A stretch of 64,000 nt of DNA, from positions 62,001 through 126,000 of the forward strand of contig NZ_CANKYM010000005.1 of assembly GCF_947488185.1 (NCBI RefSeq). Direction: 5' to 3'. A program made the position numbers and the translations under genes. Position 1 is the stretch's first letter, and every line of letters starts with the position of its first letter. Of the stretch, positions 24,320 to 32,958 are shown in pieces. The DNA is from an uncultured Roseobacter sp. (lineage in GTDB: Bacteria > Pseudomonadota > Alphaproteobacteria > Rhodobacterales > Rhodobacteraceae). Below the pieces are notes generated by a model. The model worked only from the letters and a program-made list of their open reading frames with translations, was not told the DNA's origin and searched no databases.

Positions 24320-24903
24320 AGAAACTTCAGCGCAAAGAAACCGCCCACCAGAAGGACAATGAACAGAGTGAACATCAGGCCGAGGCGTTTTTCAATGAAG
24401 TCGCGGATCGGCGCGCCGAACTTCCACAACAGGAAGGCGACGAGGAAAAACCGTAATCCGCGGGCCAGGATGGAGGTCGCGATGAAAGTGCCCAGCGGCA
24501 TCGATGTCCAGCCGGACATGATGGTGATGACCTTATAAGGGAAGGGGGTTACACCCGCAGTGAGCACGGCCCAGAAGCCCAGATCGTTGAAGCGGGTGTT
24601 GAACGCTTCCATGGCCTCGGCCTTCCCCAGTGTCTCCAGAATCGGGCGTCCGACGGCGTCAAAGGCAAAGGCGCCGATGGCATAGCCGAGCATGCCGCCG
24701 AGAACAGAGGCCACCAGCGCCACGCCGGCGATCAGCCATGCGCGCGAGGGCCGCGCTATGATCATCGGAATCATCAGCACATCGGGAGGGATCGGGAAGA
24801 CGGAGCTTTCGATGAAGCTGACAAATGCCAGAACCCAAAGGGCCTGAGGGTGGTCGACCTTGCTCAATGTCCAGTCGTAGAATTTGCGCAACATGGTCGC
24901 CAT
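24316..24903 (-). CDS. YqaA/DedA-family membrane protein
   Basis: This 195-residue membrane protein starts at MATMLRKFYDW (ATG 24903, with AAGGA just before; an extension of 33 residues upstream lacks support). It has the SNARE-associated/DedA-like motifs FIESSVFPIPPDVLMIPM and TPFPYKVITIMSGW in the YqaA arrangement, with four to five helices. Members are implicated in membrane integrity and lipid flipping, but this branch is not characterised. It overlaps dsbB by 4 bases. Confidence 0.85.
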   Translation of the reverse strand: MATMLRKFYDWTLSKVDHPQALWVLAFVSFIESSVFPIPPDVLMIPMIIARPSRAWLIAGVALVASVLGGMLGYAIGAFAFDAVGRPILETLGKAEAMEAFNTRFNDLGFWAVLTAGVTPFPYKVITIMSGWTSMPLGTFIATSILARGLRFFLVAFLLWKFGAPIRDFIEKRLGLMFTLFIVLLVGGFFALKFL

Positions 24904-25021
24904 TTTCCTTTGTCCGAGGTGTGCAAGAGCATGGGCAGGATGTGGGGTCAAGCGGCGGGCCAATGATTGAGTGCAAAATCCTCTTGCCCGCAGCACGGCC
25001 ACGCGGTAAGCCGCTGTCGTT

Positions 25022-25105
25022 GCCCAAGTGGCGGAATGGTAGACGCAGGGGATTCAAAATCCCCCGCCTTCGGGCGTGCCGGTTCGAGTCCGGCCTTGGG
25101 TACCA
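25022..25105 (+). tRNA. tRNA-Leu (CAA)
   Basis: An 84-base type II tRNA. The acceptor arm is GCCCAAG with CTTGGGT (G1-U72 wobble), discriminator A and encoded CCA. The anticodon stem GGGGA/TCCCC encloses the loop TTCAAAA, giving anticodon CAA for UUG. A variable arm CGCCTTCGGGCG and T-arm GCCGGTTCGAGTCCGGC are present. Confidence 0.96.
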
Positions 25106-25115
25106 CATTGGCAAC

Positions 25116-25138
25116 TTTTCCCGCCGGGCGGGATTTTT
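25116..25138 (+). terminator. Terminator after tRNA-Leu
   Basis: The palindrome TCCCGCCGGGCGGGA (25119-25133; stem of 5 with a 5-base loop) is followed by TTTTT. Confidence 0.75.
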
Positions 25139-25281
25139 CCTTTCGACAATAAGGGATCGGCACAGTCCAAAATGATTCGCGATACAGCGCAACTGTGCAT
25201 GCGTGTGCATAAGTAGATTTGATTCCTCGATACTGTTGAGTTTGCGGCAAGAATGTGGCGAAAAATAGGTTACAAAAACGT

Positions 25282-25339
25282 TCCCGCATAGCGGGACATA
25301 TTGTTTCCCAAATGGAAACGCAAAGGCCGTCAGCGGCCT
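25282..25339. repeat. Three consecutive perfect hairpins
   Basis: TCCCGC-ATA-GCGGGA, GTTTCC-CAAAT-GGAAAC and AGGCCG-TCAG-CGGCCT follow one another within 58 bases. Each has six base pairs and a 3-5 base loop. They do not overlap a gene. Confidence 0.5.
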
Positions 25340-25707
25340 CGCGGAAAAGATGCTGAAGAGAACTAGTGGGTTTAAATCATTCGGATTTGATCAAATTTCT
25401 CTGACCTGCGCCGTCGAAACAATCTTTCGATTTTTCCCGATTATCAACTGTGAATTGAAATCCATAGGGGGCGCAAGCGCCTTATTTTGGGACTTTTTTT
25501 GACAAATTCCCCTTTGTGCGTACGCCTTCGTTCGGTACAAAAATTTCTATGCTTTCTGGGAGCGCTGTTTGTGCTGACGCTCCGGGCGCGGAGAAGCATG
25601 CATTCGGTCGGATCATTTGATCTGATCATATTTCCCCGTGCTTTCGAGAGATGTGTGTTTGTGTGCCCGGCCCCCGTGCCGTGGAGTGAGTACGAGAACG
25701 ATTATGG

Positions 25708-25732
25708 CCCGCAGAGTCCCCAGCTCTGCGGG
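25708..25732 (+). promoter_or_regulatory. Strong hairpin just upstream of Hint-domain gene
   Basis: CCCGCAGAG pairs with CTCTGCGGG (9 bp, 7-base loop) and ends 18 bases before the start codon. No T-run follows, so it looks like a leader structure more than a terminator. The ribosome site AAGGGAAAAGA follows it. Confidence 0.5.
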
Positions 25733-25750
25733 CAGGTTTAAGGGAAAAGA

Positions 25751-28342
25751 ATGTCTGACAGCACGACCGACCCGAACGCGGCCCATCTTGTTGGCTTTTG
25801 GGATTTCCTCGAAGGACAAGAGAATGCAGATACCGGTCTCGCGGACGGGATTGCACAGGACGGCCAGGCCTTCGGTGATGCCGAGGCCGAGGACGGGGCG
25901 CTGGAACTTGATGGGCGTCGCGACTATTTTTCGACCGTGGGGGAAGATGCCCCCTTCGATCTGACGGAAGGCACGATCGCCGTGCGGTTTACGCAAGGGG
26001 ATCAGCCGAATAGCTCCACGGATGTGCTGGTCAATCGCGGCGAATTCAATGACCGGATGCACGACGGCTACTTTGCCTTGGGTGTGACAGGGAATGGCCG
26101 GGTCACCGTCACGCATTTTTCCCAGGATGCGCGGCTGACGCTGAAAACGCATAATTGTCTGTTTTCCGAAGGTGATGATGTCCGGGTGACCTATGCGTGG
26201 TCTGCTGAGGAAGGCGGAACACTTCTGGTTGAAAATCTGACCACTGACGTACGGGACAGCATCGATTTCGATACCATTGGCCTGACCCTTGTTACCGATG
26301 ACGACGATGGTGAGAATTTTACCTTTGGGGCGCGCGAAACCCGTGAGGATAACTACGGCAAGTATTTTGAAGGAAGCATCGACTCCGTTGCTGTTTACAA
26401 CCGAGACATCATCAACAACCCGGTAACTGCCGACGGCATCGTATCCGGCTCCATCGATGCAGATCTGATCGATCTGGATTACACCGGTGATCCCGAAGGT
26501 GACCGGATCGATGCCTCCGATGCTGTGCTGCCGGGCGAAGGACCGCAGGATGATATCGTCGATGCAGGTGTCGGCAATGACACGGTTGAGGCCGGCTCCG
26601 GCAATGATGACGTTTATGCCGGGTCCGGATCGGATGTGGTTGACGGTGGCGCAGGAAATGATCTGATCTACGGAGATCGAACGCTGGCGGGGGACGCACC
26701 GGACGGGCCCGAGACCGGTGTTTTGCGCGAAGTGCTGCAATGGGATCTGGCACCCGATCCCGACGGAGAGGACCCGGTAGAGGATAATGATCCTCTGGGC
26801 GCTGGATTTCAGCAAAACACAGGATCGGTTAACGTCAGTTTTGCGGTTTTGGGTGACGACGACGGTAAGACCCAGTTTGCGGATAACGCGCAGCTCGTCA
26901 CCGGGGTCGAGACCGATGGTGATCCTGCGGATGCCAACAGCTCGCTGTCCAGTGTGCTACGAGGGCAGGATCGTTCCGTCACCTACGAAATCGCATTTGA
27001 TGCGCCAGTGACGAACGTCGATTTCCGCATCAATGACATCGACGGCGATGGCGTCGTCAGGGTGACTGCCTTCGGTGCGGATGGGACCGAAGTCCCAATT
27101 ACCATGAGTGCCGGGGCGCGCATTACCCTGCTCGATACCGGGGGGGCCTTGGGCGTTGATACTGCCGATAGCAACGGCGGATATCTATCAGATACCAACG
27201 CGCTCTATTCCGCGCTGGTCGGCATCGCGGGCCCGATCACACGGATCGTCATCGATCACACGCAAGACGGCGCGGGCGATACCGGGATCAACATCACCGA
27301 TGTCTATTTCGATGCGGCGGTTGTCCTTGACGATGACGACCTGTCCGGTGGGGACGGTGAGGACACGATCTTTGGCGAAGCTGGGGATGACACACTCTCC
27401 GGGGGGGACGACAACGATACACTGTCCGGCGGGGCCGGAGATGATGAGATCAGTGGCGACGCGGGGGATGATCTGCTCAGCGGGGGCGAGGAGGGTGGCC
27501 GCGATACGCTCTCGGGCGGAGATGATCGCGACACATTCGTGGATGTGGGCGCAGGTGATCAGATCGATGGTGGCGATGGTGGCGATGATTTCGACACTCT
27601 TGACCTGACCGGATCGCAGGGCGACGGCAGTTTCACGCTGCGGTACACATCGGATGACCTTGAAGACGGGGTGGTGTCGTATTTCGAAGCCGATGGGAAC
27701 CCTACCGGGGAGTTGGTTTTCGAGGACATCGAAAACATCGTGGGCGGGCCGACCCCTATCTGCTTCACGCCTGGCACCTTGATCGCGACACCGCAGGGCG
27801 AACGTCTGATCGAGGACCTGCGTCCGGGGGACAAGGTGATCACGCGCGACAATGGTATCCAGGACATCAGCTGGAAAGGAACCCGTGGACTAACAGGTGT
27901 GGAGCTGACACGGCATTCCCACCTAAAGCCGATCCGGATCAGCAAGGGCGCGTTGGGAGGCGGTTTGCCGGAACGCGACATGCTTCTCAGTCCCAACCAC
28001 CGCGTCCTGGTGTGCAGTGACAAGACGGCGCTGTACTTTGAGGAACGTGAGGTATTGGTCGCCGCAAAACACCTGACGGGCATGCCCGGTATCAAGACCG
28101 CCGAGGTGCCCTGGACCACCTATATTCACATCATGTTCGCGCAGCACGAGGTTGTGCTGTCAAATGGAACCTGGACGGAAAGCTTCCAACCCGGGGACTA
28201 CAGTCTGGCGGGCATTGGTAACGCGCAGCGCACTGAGCTTGAACATCTGTTTCCCGAGTTGAAAACGCCGGTTGGGGTGGCCTCTTACCAGGCAGCGCGC
28301 CGATCGCTCAAGCGCCATGAGGCAAGGTTGTTGACGCGGTAA
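25751..28342 (+). CDS. Secreted LamG/RTX-repeat protein with C-terminal Hint domain
   Basis: This 863-residue acidic protein is probably exported by a type I system. Residues about 10-225 form a LamG/concanavalin-like region (LVGFWDFLEG at the start, YFEGSIDSVAVYN at the end). RTX-type calcium repeats of the GGxGxD kind lie near 272-312 and 535-625. C671 begins a Hint domain (CFTPGTLIATPQGE, then RPGDKVITRDNG, LSPNHRVLV, HIMFAQHEVVLSNG), a self-splicing or self-cleaving fold of the Hedgehog/intein type. The catalytic-type first Cys and a His in SPNH are present, but whether it cleaves is not known. No type I exporter genes are nearby. Start ATG 25751 after AAGGG. Confidence 0.88.
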   Translation: MSDSTTDPNAAHLVGFWDFLEGQENADTGLADGIAQDGQAFGDAEAEDGALELDGRRDYFSTVGEDAPFDLTEGTIAVRFTQGDQPNSSTDVLVNRGEFNDRMHDGYFALGVTGNGRVTVTHFSQDARLTLKTHNCLFSEGDDVRVTYAWSAEEGGTLLVENLTTDVRDSIDFDTIGLTLVTDDDDGENFTFGARETREDNYGKYFEGSIDSVAVYNRDIINNPVTADGIVSGSIDADLIDLDYTGDPEGDRIDASDAVLPGEGPQDDIVDAGVGNDTVEAGSGNDDVYAGSGSDVVDGGAGNDLIYGDRTLAGDAPDGPETGVLREVLQWDLAPDPDGEDPVEDNDPLGAGFQQNTGSVNVSFAVLGDDDGKTQFADNAQLVTGVETDGDPADANSSLSSVLRGQDRSVTYEIAFDAPVTNVDFRINDIDGDGVVRVTAFGADGTEVPITMSAGARITLLDTGGALGVDTADSNGGYLSDTNALYSALVGIAGPITRIVIDHTQDGAGDTGINITDVYFDAAVVLDDDDLSGGDGEDTIFGEAGDDTLSGGDDNDTLSGGAGDDEISGDAGDDLLSGGEEGGRDTLSGGDDRDTFVDVGAGDQIDGGDGGDDFDTLDLTGSQGDGSFTLRYTSDDLEDGVVSYFEADGNPTGELVFEDIENIVGGPTPICFTPGTLIATPQGERLIEDLRPGDKVITRDNGIQDISWKGTRGLTGVELTRHSHLKPIRISKGALGGGLPERDMLLSPNHRVLVCSDKTALYFEEREVLVAAKHLTGMPGIKTAEVPWTTYIHIMFAQHEVVLSNGTWTESFQPGDYSLAGIGNAQRTELEHLFPELKTPVGVASYQAARRSLKRHEARLLTR

Positions 28343-28383
28343 AAAGGGAGCATTGCGGGGCGCACGTCAGCCTTGTGCTCTCA

Positions 28384-29004
28384 TCAACCGGTTTGTTCTG
28401 CCCGCCATGTCACCCAGTCTTCGGGTGTGTCGAGATCACGTCGTGCCCGGTTCCCCGGCAACGGGACAAGGGTTACGCGCCCGTCCGCCTTCGCGACAAC
28501 TTCACGTCCGCCGCCGTCCCCTTTGAGCGATTTGAACGCCGGAAAGAGATCTGCCGAGAAAACGATTGGATGCCCCGGCTTGCCATCCTCTGTTGCTCCC
28601 CGCCAGATCAGTGTTTTTGATTTTAAATCAATGGCCTGAAAAACAGAGCTCAAGTCCTGAATGGTCAGTTCCGGCAGATCGGCCAGCAATAACATGGCCG
28701 CGGCTGGCGCACCGGGTAAGGCCGCAAAGGCAGTACGCAGGCTGGCGTTCATTCCCTCATCCGCATCCGGAACAGGAACCCGATTTACCGCCAAGGCATC
28801 AAGGCATTGATACCGTGGATGTGGCGAAGGTGGCAACGCAACCAAGACCGGCGCATTTGTAACGGCACAGGCGATTTCCGCCTGTCGGCGCAACAGGGGT
28901 ACGCCTTCGATTTCCTCCAGCAGCTTGTCCGCGCCACGCATACGTCGGGATTGCCCGGCGGCAAGCAGGATCACGGGAAGGTCGCATTTGTCCTGCCGGG
29001 TCAT
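28384..29004 (-). CDS. MobA/MocA-like nucleotidyltransferase
   Basis: This 206-residue NTP-transferase-fold protein opens with the signature PVILLAAGQSRRMRGADKLL (L-A-A-G-x-S-x-R-M-x-x-x-K). Further pattern is AAMLLLADLPELT (D-x-P metal site) and GKPGHPIVFSADLFP. The family transfers CMP or GMP to molybdopterin, or similar nucleotides to other cofactors. The sequence is nearer to MocA-type enzymes than to MobA, but the substrate is not settled. It lies between the Hint gene and the first DMGDH-like gene, 42 bases from the latter. Confidence 0.8.
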   Translation of the reverse strand: MTRQDKCDLPVILLAAGQSRRMRGADKLLEEIEGVPLLRRQAEIACAVTNAPVLVALPPSPHPRYQCLDALAVNRVPVPDADEGMNASLRTAFAALPGAPAAAMLLLADLPELTIQDLSSVFQAIDLKSKTLIWRGATEDGKPGHPIVFSADLFPAFKSLKGDGGGREVVAKADGRVTLVPLPGNRARRDLDTPEDWVTWRAEQTG

Positions 29005-29046
29005 ACCAAAGTCTTACAGCAAGGCCCGCGAAAACGAAAGCGGTGC

Positions 29047-31464
29047 TCAGCCGCGCATGCGTGTCCCGTTCGGGTCAAAAAGCGGTTCGGTGATCACTTT
29101 CGCGCGGCGCATCTGTCCCAATATTTCAATCTTTACATCCGGTCGTTCGGCCGCGCGGTTGCTGGGCAGGAAGCCAAGGGCAATGGATTTACCCGCGTGG
29201 TGCGAATAGCCGCCCGAGGTGCAGAAACCGACGACGGCGCCGTCCTGCCAAATGGGTTCGTATCCCTGCACATCGGCGTCTTCGGCATCCACCTCGAAGG
29301 CGACGAGCTTGCGGGCAGGGCCGTTGTCGCGGTCCGCTTCTGCGGCTGCGCGTCCTATGAAATCATCATTTTTCCTGAAGGAGATGAAGCGATCCAGCCC
29401 GGTTTCCGCAGCGGTGTAATCCGGGGAAAACTCCGCCATCCAGCTGCCAAAGAACTTGTCGAGCCGCAAGGACATCATCGCCCGCATCCCGAAAGGGGTC
29501 ATGCCGTGCGGCTGACCCGCTGCCCAGAGTGTGGACCAGAGCGCGCGCTGGCTCATCGGGTCGCAGTAAATCTCATATCCCAGATCGCCGGTGTAGCTGA
29601 CGCGCTGCACGATGCAATCGGCCATACCAACGGTGAGGCGCCGCACATCGAGGAACTTCATCTCCGAGATATCGCTGCGGGTTGAGGCAGCGAGTACCGC
29701 GCGGGCCTGCGGCCCCGCGATCTGAAAACCGGTCCTCCGATCACTTATATTCTCGAGGGTTACGTCGTCTTCCTGATGGTGCAGAAACCAACGCCAATGG
29801 AAGGCTTGTGCCCCGTAGGACGCGGTCAGCTGGAAGTGGTCGTCTGCCAGGCAGGAGATGGTGAAATCGCCAATCAGGCGCCCCTTGGGGGAGAGCATGG
29901 GCGTCAGGCTGAGACGGCCCGGTGCGGGCACACGGCCTGCCATGATGCGGTTCAGCCATGCACGCGCACGAGAGCCTGTGACGCGGTATTTGCCGAAGTT
30001 CTGCACTTCGTTGATGCCCACGCTTTTGCGCACGGCCTTAACCTCGCGCGCTGTGGCATCAAAGGCGTCGGAGCGGCGGAAGGACGGGGTTTCGTAGCCA
30101 GGCTCATCACCTTGCGCGAAGTAATTCGCCACCTCCAGCCCGTATTGCTGGCCCCAGACCGCACCCATCTGCGAGAAGATATCATACATTGGCGTCGTGC
30201 GATTTGGTCGGGCAGCAGGCAATTCTTCATTGGGGTAGGCGACGGAGAAACGTTTCTGATAGTTTTCAATGACTTTCGGCAGCGTATAGCCGGGGGTGAT
30301 CCAGTCGCCAAACCGGGCGACGTCCATCGCCATGGTATCCCGTTCGGTTTCGCCCTCGATCATCCACTGCGCGAGCATGAGACCCACGCCGCCGCCTTGG
30401 GAAAAGCCCGCCATCACCCCGCAGGCCGACCAGTAGTTGCGCACCCCCGGCACGGGCCCCACCAGCGGGTTGCCATCGGGCGCAAAGGTGAAGGGGCCGT
30501 GGATGACCGATCTGACGCCCGCGCGTTCCAGGTCGGGAAAACGTTTATAAGCGAAATCAATGCTTTGCTCGATCTTGTCAAAGTCGTTGGGCAGCAGATC
30601 CTGTCCAAACTCCCAAGAGGTGCCCTCGACAGCCCAGGGGCGGCAGGGCTGCTCGTAGAACCCGATGCAGAGGCCCCGGCCTTCCTGGCGCAGATAGCTT
30701 TCGCCCGCCGGGTCCATCACGTGGGGGTGCTCCTTGCCGTCGGCTATCATCTTGGCAATCAGCGGCACCTCTTCGGTGACCAGATACTGGTGCTCCATCG
30801 GATGCAGGGGTAAGTAGATCCCGGCCATGGCGCCGACCTCACGGGCCCATAACCCGCCCGCGTTCACAACGTGTTCGGCGTGAATCGTGCCCTTGTCGGT
30901 CACCACGTCCCAGGTGCCGTCCGGGCGCTGGTTGGTCTCACGCACCATGCAGTGGGTCTCGATGGTGGCACCGCCCATGCGCGCGGCCTTGGCGTAGGCG
31001 TGGGTGGTGCCGGAGGGGTCGAGGTGGCCGTCCAGCGGGTCGTAGAGCGCGCCGAGGATGCCGTCGGTGTTGGTCACAGGCGCAATTTTCCGGACCTCCT
31101 CGGGACCGACGATTTCGGTTTCCAGCCCCATGAAGCGGTGCTTGGCGCGCTCCGCCAGCAGCATGTCAAAGCGGTCCTGATTGTCCGCAAGGGTCACGCC
31201 ACCCACGTGATGCAGCCCGCAAGAGAGACCGGTGATTTCCTCTAACTCCTTGTAAAGATTGATGGTATAGCCCTGCAGTGCGGCCATATTTGTGTCGCCG
31301 TTGAGCGTGTGAAATCCACCTGCCGCGTGCCAGGTGGAGCCGCTGGTCAACTCGGAGCGTTCCAGCAGCATCACATCCGACCACCCAAGCTTCGTCAGGT
31401 GATAGAGCACCGAAGCGCCAACGACGCCGCCTCCGATAATAGCAACACGGGTGGTGGTTTGCAT
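29047..31464 (-). CDS. Dimethylglycine/sarcosine dehydrogenase-like flavoprotein (paralogue A)
   Basis: This 805-residue protein has an N-terminal DAO-type FAD domain (VAIIGGGVVGASVLYHLTKLG) and a C-terminal GcvT-like folate domain from about residue 430. H46 in GSTWHAAGG matches the covalent flavinylation site of dimethylglycine and sarcosine dehydrogenases. The enzymes oxidise N-methyl groups and pass the one-carbon unit to tetrahydrofolate. It has a good GGAGG site. A clear paralogue, B, lies on the opposite strand at 33817. Methylated-amine use (for example glycine betaine breakdown) is a common roseobacter trait, but the exact substrate is inferred. Confidence 0.88.
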   Translation of the reverse strand: MQTTTRVAIIGGGVVGASVLYHLTKLGWSDVMLLERSELTSGSTWHAAGGFHTLNGDTNMAALQGYTINLYKELEEITGLSCGLHHVGGVTLADNQDRFDMLLAERAKHRFMGLETEIVGPEEVRKIAPVTNTDGILGALYDPLDGHLDPSGTTHAYAKAARMGGATIETHCMVRETNQRPDGTWDVVTDKGTIHAEHVVNAGGLWAREVGAMAGIYLPLHPMEHQYLVTEEVPLIAKMIADGKEHPHVMDPAGESYLRQEGRGLCIGFYEQPCRPWAVEGTSWEFGQDLLPNDFDKIEQSIDFAYKRFPDLERAGVRSVIHGPFTFAPDGNPLVGPVPGVRNYWSACGVMAGFSQGGGVGLMLAQWMIEGETERDTMAMDVARFGDWITPGYTLPKVIENYQKRFSVAYPNEELPAARPNRTTPMYDIFSQMGAVWGQQYGLEVANYFAQGDEPGYETPSFRRSDAFDATAREVKAVRKSVGINEVQNFGKYRVTGSRARAWLNRIMAGRVPAPGRLSLTPMLSPKGRLIGDFTISCLADDHFQLTASYGAQAFHWRWFLHHQEDDVTLENISDRRTGFQIAGPQARAVLAASTRSDISEMKFLDVRRLTVGMADCIVQRVSYTGDLGYEIYCDPMSQRALWSTLWAAGQPHGMTPFGMRAMMSLRLDKFFGSWMAEFSPDYTAAETGLDRFISFRKNDDFIGRAAAEADRDNGPARKLVAFEVDAEDADVQGYEPIWQDGAVVGFCTSGGYSHHAGKSIALGFLPSNRAAERPDVKIEILGQMRRAKVITEPLFDPNGTRMRG

Positions 31465-31725
31465 GAAAGCCTCCGACTGTCTGTTGAGTGCAGCTAAGAC
31501 GGGGGTAACCGACAGGGCTGGTTCAAAAACGACAGAATGTGACGCTTAAGCTGGACGTGTAGGGCGCGGTCTGTCGCGTCGGTCATGCTCGCCAATATCC
31601 CGCGCCCATCATCGCGAGGTGCGATGCGTGATCCCAAAGCCGGGCCAAGTCCGGATTAGTCCGCGCGGCGCGAAGGTAACGCGCCCCGAAGCCTGCCCGT
31701 TGGCAAGGCTCCGGAACGCGATACG

Positions 31726-32181
31726 TCAGGCCGCTTCGTCCAACGCATGCTGCATGCGGAAACCGACAGCCATGCGGTTCCAGATGTTGATTGTGCCGAT
31801 CGCGACCGTCAGTTTGGTGATCTCCGCTTCTGAAAACGCCGCCTGCATGGCCTCATAGGCCTCGTCCGGCGCACCCGTCTGGGCGAGGTTGGTCAGGGCG
31901 TCGGTCCACCCCAGAAGCGCGCGTTCGCGGGCGTCGAAAATACTCGCTTCGTGCCAGACACTGACCAGTGCAATCCACTGCTCGGACAGCCCGTCCTTGC
32001 GCGCTTCCTTGGTATGCATGTCCACACAATAGGCGCAACCGTTGATGATCGAGGCGCGCAGTTTCAGCAGGTGAATGAGCCGATGGTCCAGTCCCGACTG
32101 GCTGGCGACATAGGTTTCCAGCCCATAAACGGCCTTTACGGCATCGGGGGCGGCGGTCATGGAATCAAGGCGGAGAGTCAT
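31726..32181 (-). CDS. AhpD-like carboxymuconolactone decarboxylase family protein
   Basis: This 151-residue all-alpha protein has the AhpD-type redox motif C49-A-Y-C52-V-D-M-H56 (NGCAYCVDMHTKEA), expected for alkylhydroperoxide-type peroxidase or disulfide-reductase activity. It starts 12 bases after the Rrf2 regulator stop, with AAGGAC upstream, so the two form an operon. The pair (Rrf2 plus CMD protein) suggests a redox- or peroxide-response role, which is inference from neighbour and motif. Confidence 0.88.
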   Translation of the reverse strand: MTLRLDSMTAAPDAVKAVYGLETYVASQSGLDHRLIHLLKLRASIINGCAYCVDMHTKEARKDGLSEQWIALVSVWHEASIFDARERALLGWTDALTNLAQTGAPDEAYEAMQAAFSEAEITKLTVAIGTINIWNRMAVGFRMQHALDEAA

Positions 32182-32193
32182 CGTATTGTCCTT

Positions 32194-32712
32194 TCAGGTG
32201 GTGGGGGTGGGATCGGGTTTTGACCGGCGCATGTGCTCGTCGAAAAACGCACAGCCGCGCGCGGCGATGGAGCCATCGTCCGCAGCGGCCAGATCGGCCA
32301 GCAGGTCCGCCAGTGTCACGGCGCACAGCTCTGTCCGGTAAGCCCGTTCTGCGCGCAGCATCGCCGCATTGATCTGGCAGGGCGCCTTGAAGTGCGACGC
32401 GGGCAGGGGGTTTGGCCCGTTCTGGCGAATTTCCTTACACCGAAAAGCAGGCTCGGGCCCTTCGACGGCCAGCACCACGTCCAGCAGGGTGATCTGATCC
32501 GGCGCGCGCGCAAGCCGGTAGCCGCCGCGCGGGCCGGGTTCGGTGTGCAGAAGGTCTGCTTTTGACAGGGCCTGCAGATGTTTCAGCAGGTAACTGGGAG
32601 AGACACCGTGGAAATCGGCCATGGCTTTCGCAGAGAGCAGCCCGCCGTTCGGCAGGGATGCCAGCAGCGTGGCGCAATGCAGGGCCTGTTCAATACCGTC
32701 GCTGAGTTTCAT
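32194..32712 (-). CDS. Rrf2 family regulator
   Basis: This 172-residue protein has the Rrf2 winged helix (LSAKAMADFHGVSPSYLLKH, LQALSKADLLHTEPGPRGGY). Cysteines C92 (FRCKEI) and C112 (APCQI) are placed where iron-sulfur or thiol sensing occurs in this family, though the spacing is not that of IscR. It leads the operon with the AhpD-like gene. A 15-bp dyad lies at 32735, 23 bases upstream of its start. Confidence 0.87.
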   Translation of the reverse strand: MKLSDGIEQALHCATLLASLPNGGLLSAKAMADFHGVSPSYLLKHLQALSKADLLHTEPGPRGGYRLARAPDQITLLDVVLAVEGPEPAFRCKEIRQNGPNPLPASHFKAPCQINAAMLRAERAYRTELCAVTLADLLADLAAADDGSIAARGCAFFDEHMRRSKPDPTPTT

Positions 32713-32734
32713 CCGGGGATCTCCATCGAATCGT

Positions 32735-32749
32735 GGATGATATTTATCC
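32735..32749. promoter_or_regulatory. Candidate Rrf2 operator
   Basis: The dyad GGAT-GATATTT-ATCC lies just upstream of the Rrf2 start and could be its autoregulatory site. The match with known Rrf2 sites is only general. Confidence 0.4.
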
Positions 32750-32958
32750 GTGAATTGAAAGGAGTCAACTGGCCAGTATGTGAGGCGTGTACTGGTCCAA
32801 TTTCGGTCAGATTTCGCGCTTACATCAAATGGTCATGGGTCTCGTCGCCCGTTCCGGGTTCTTTGCCTTGGGCAATTACCGCAATGCGCAATCAAGCTGT
32901 GCGAATGCTTCAACGTCTCTCGGCAGCATCCGTTCAGCCAAAGCCGACAGGGGGCAAT

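Larger units (their letters stand above)
25139..25750. other. 612-base AT-richer spacer with multiple hairpins
   Basis: No convincing gene is seen. Three perfect short hairpins lie in a row at 25282-25339. A further GGCGC-AA-GCGCC (25471-25482) is followed by TTATTTT and a T-run, CTCCG-GGCG-CGGAG lies at 25580-25593, and a 9-bp hairpin is at 25708-25732. TTGACA at 25499 could be a -35 box for the downstream gene. This may be a structured leader or hold a small RNA. Confidence 0.5.

Noticed and set aside
25613..26815. 400-codon minus-strand frame in the leader and start of the Hint gene
   Set aside because: It lies opposite the LamG coding region and shows no recognisable motif; the plus frame has a clear ribosome site and domains.
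26540..27600. Possible CRISPR or tandem DNA array in the Hint gene
   Set aside because: The repetition comes from Gly/Asp calcium-binding codons in an open frame; unit lengths vary and there are no spacers.
25022..28342. tRNA-Leu as the attachment site of a genomic island
   Set aside because: No integrase lies nearby and I see no copy of the tRNA 3' end further on; XerD at 39570 looks like the housekeeping enzyme.
32578..32958. N-terminal extension of the cysteine-rich protein
   Set aside because: It overlaps the Rrf2 gene and its promoter; the signal peptide begins at 32959.
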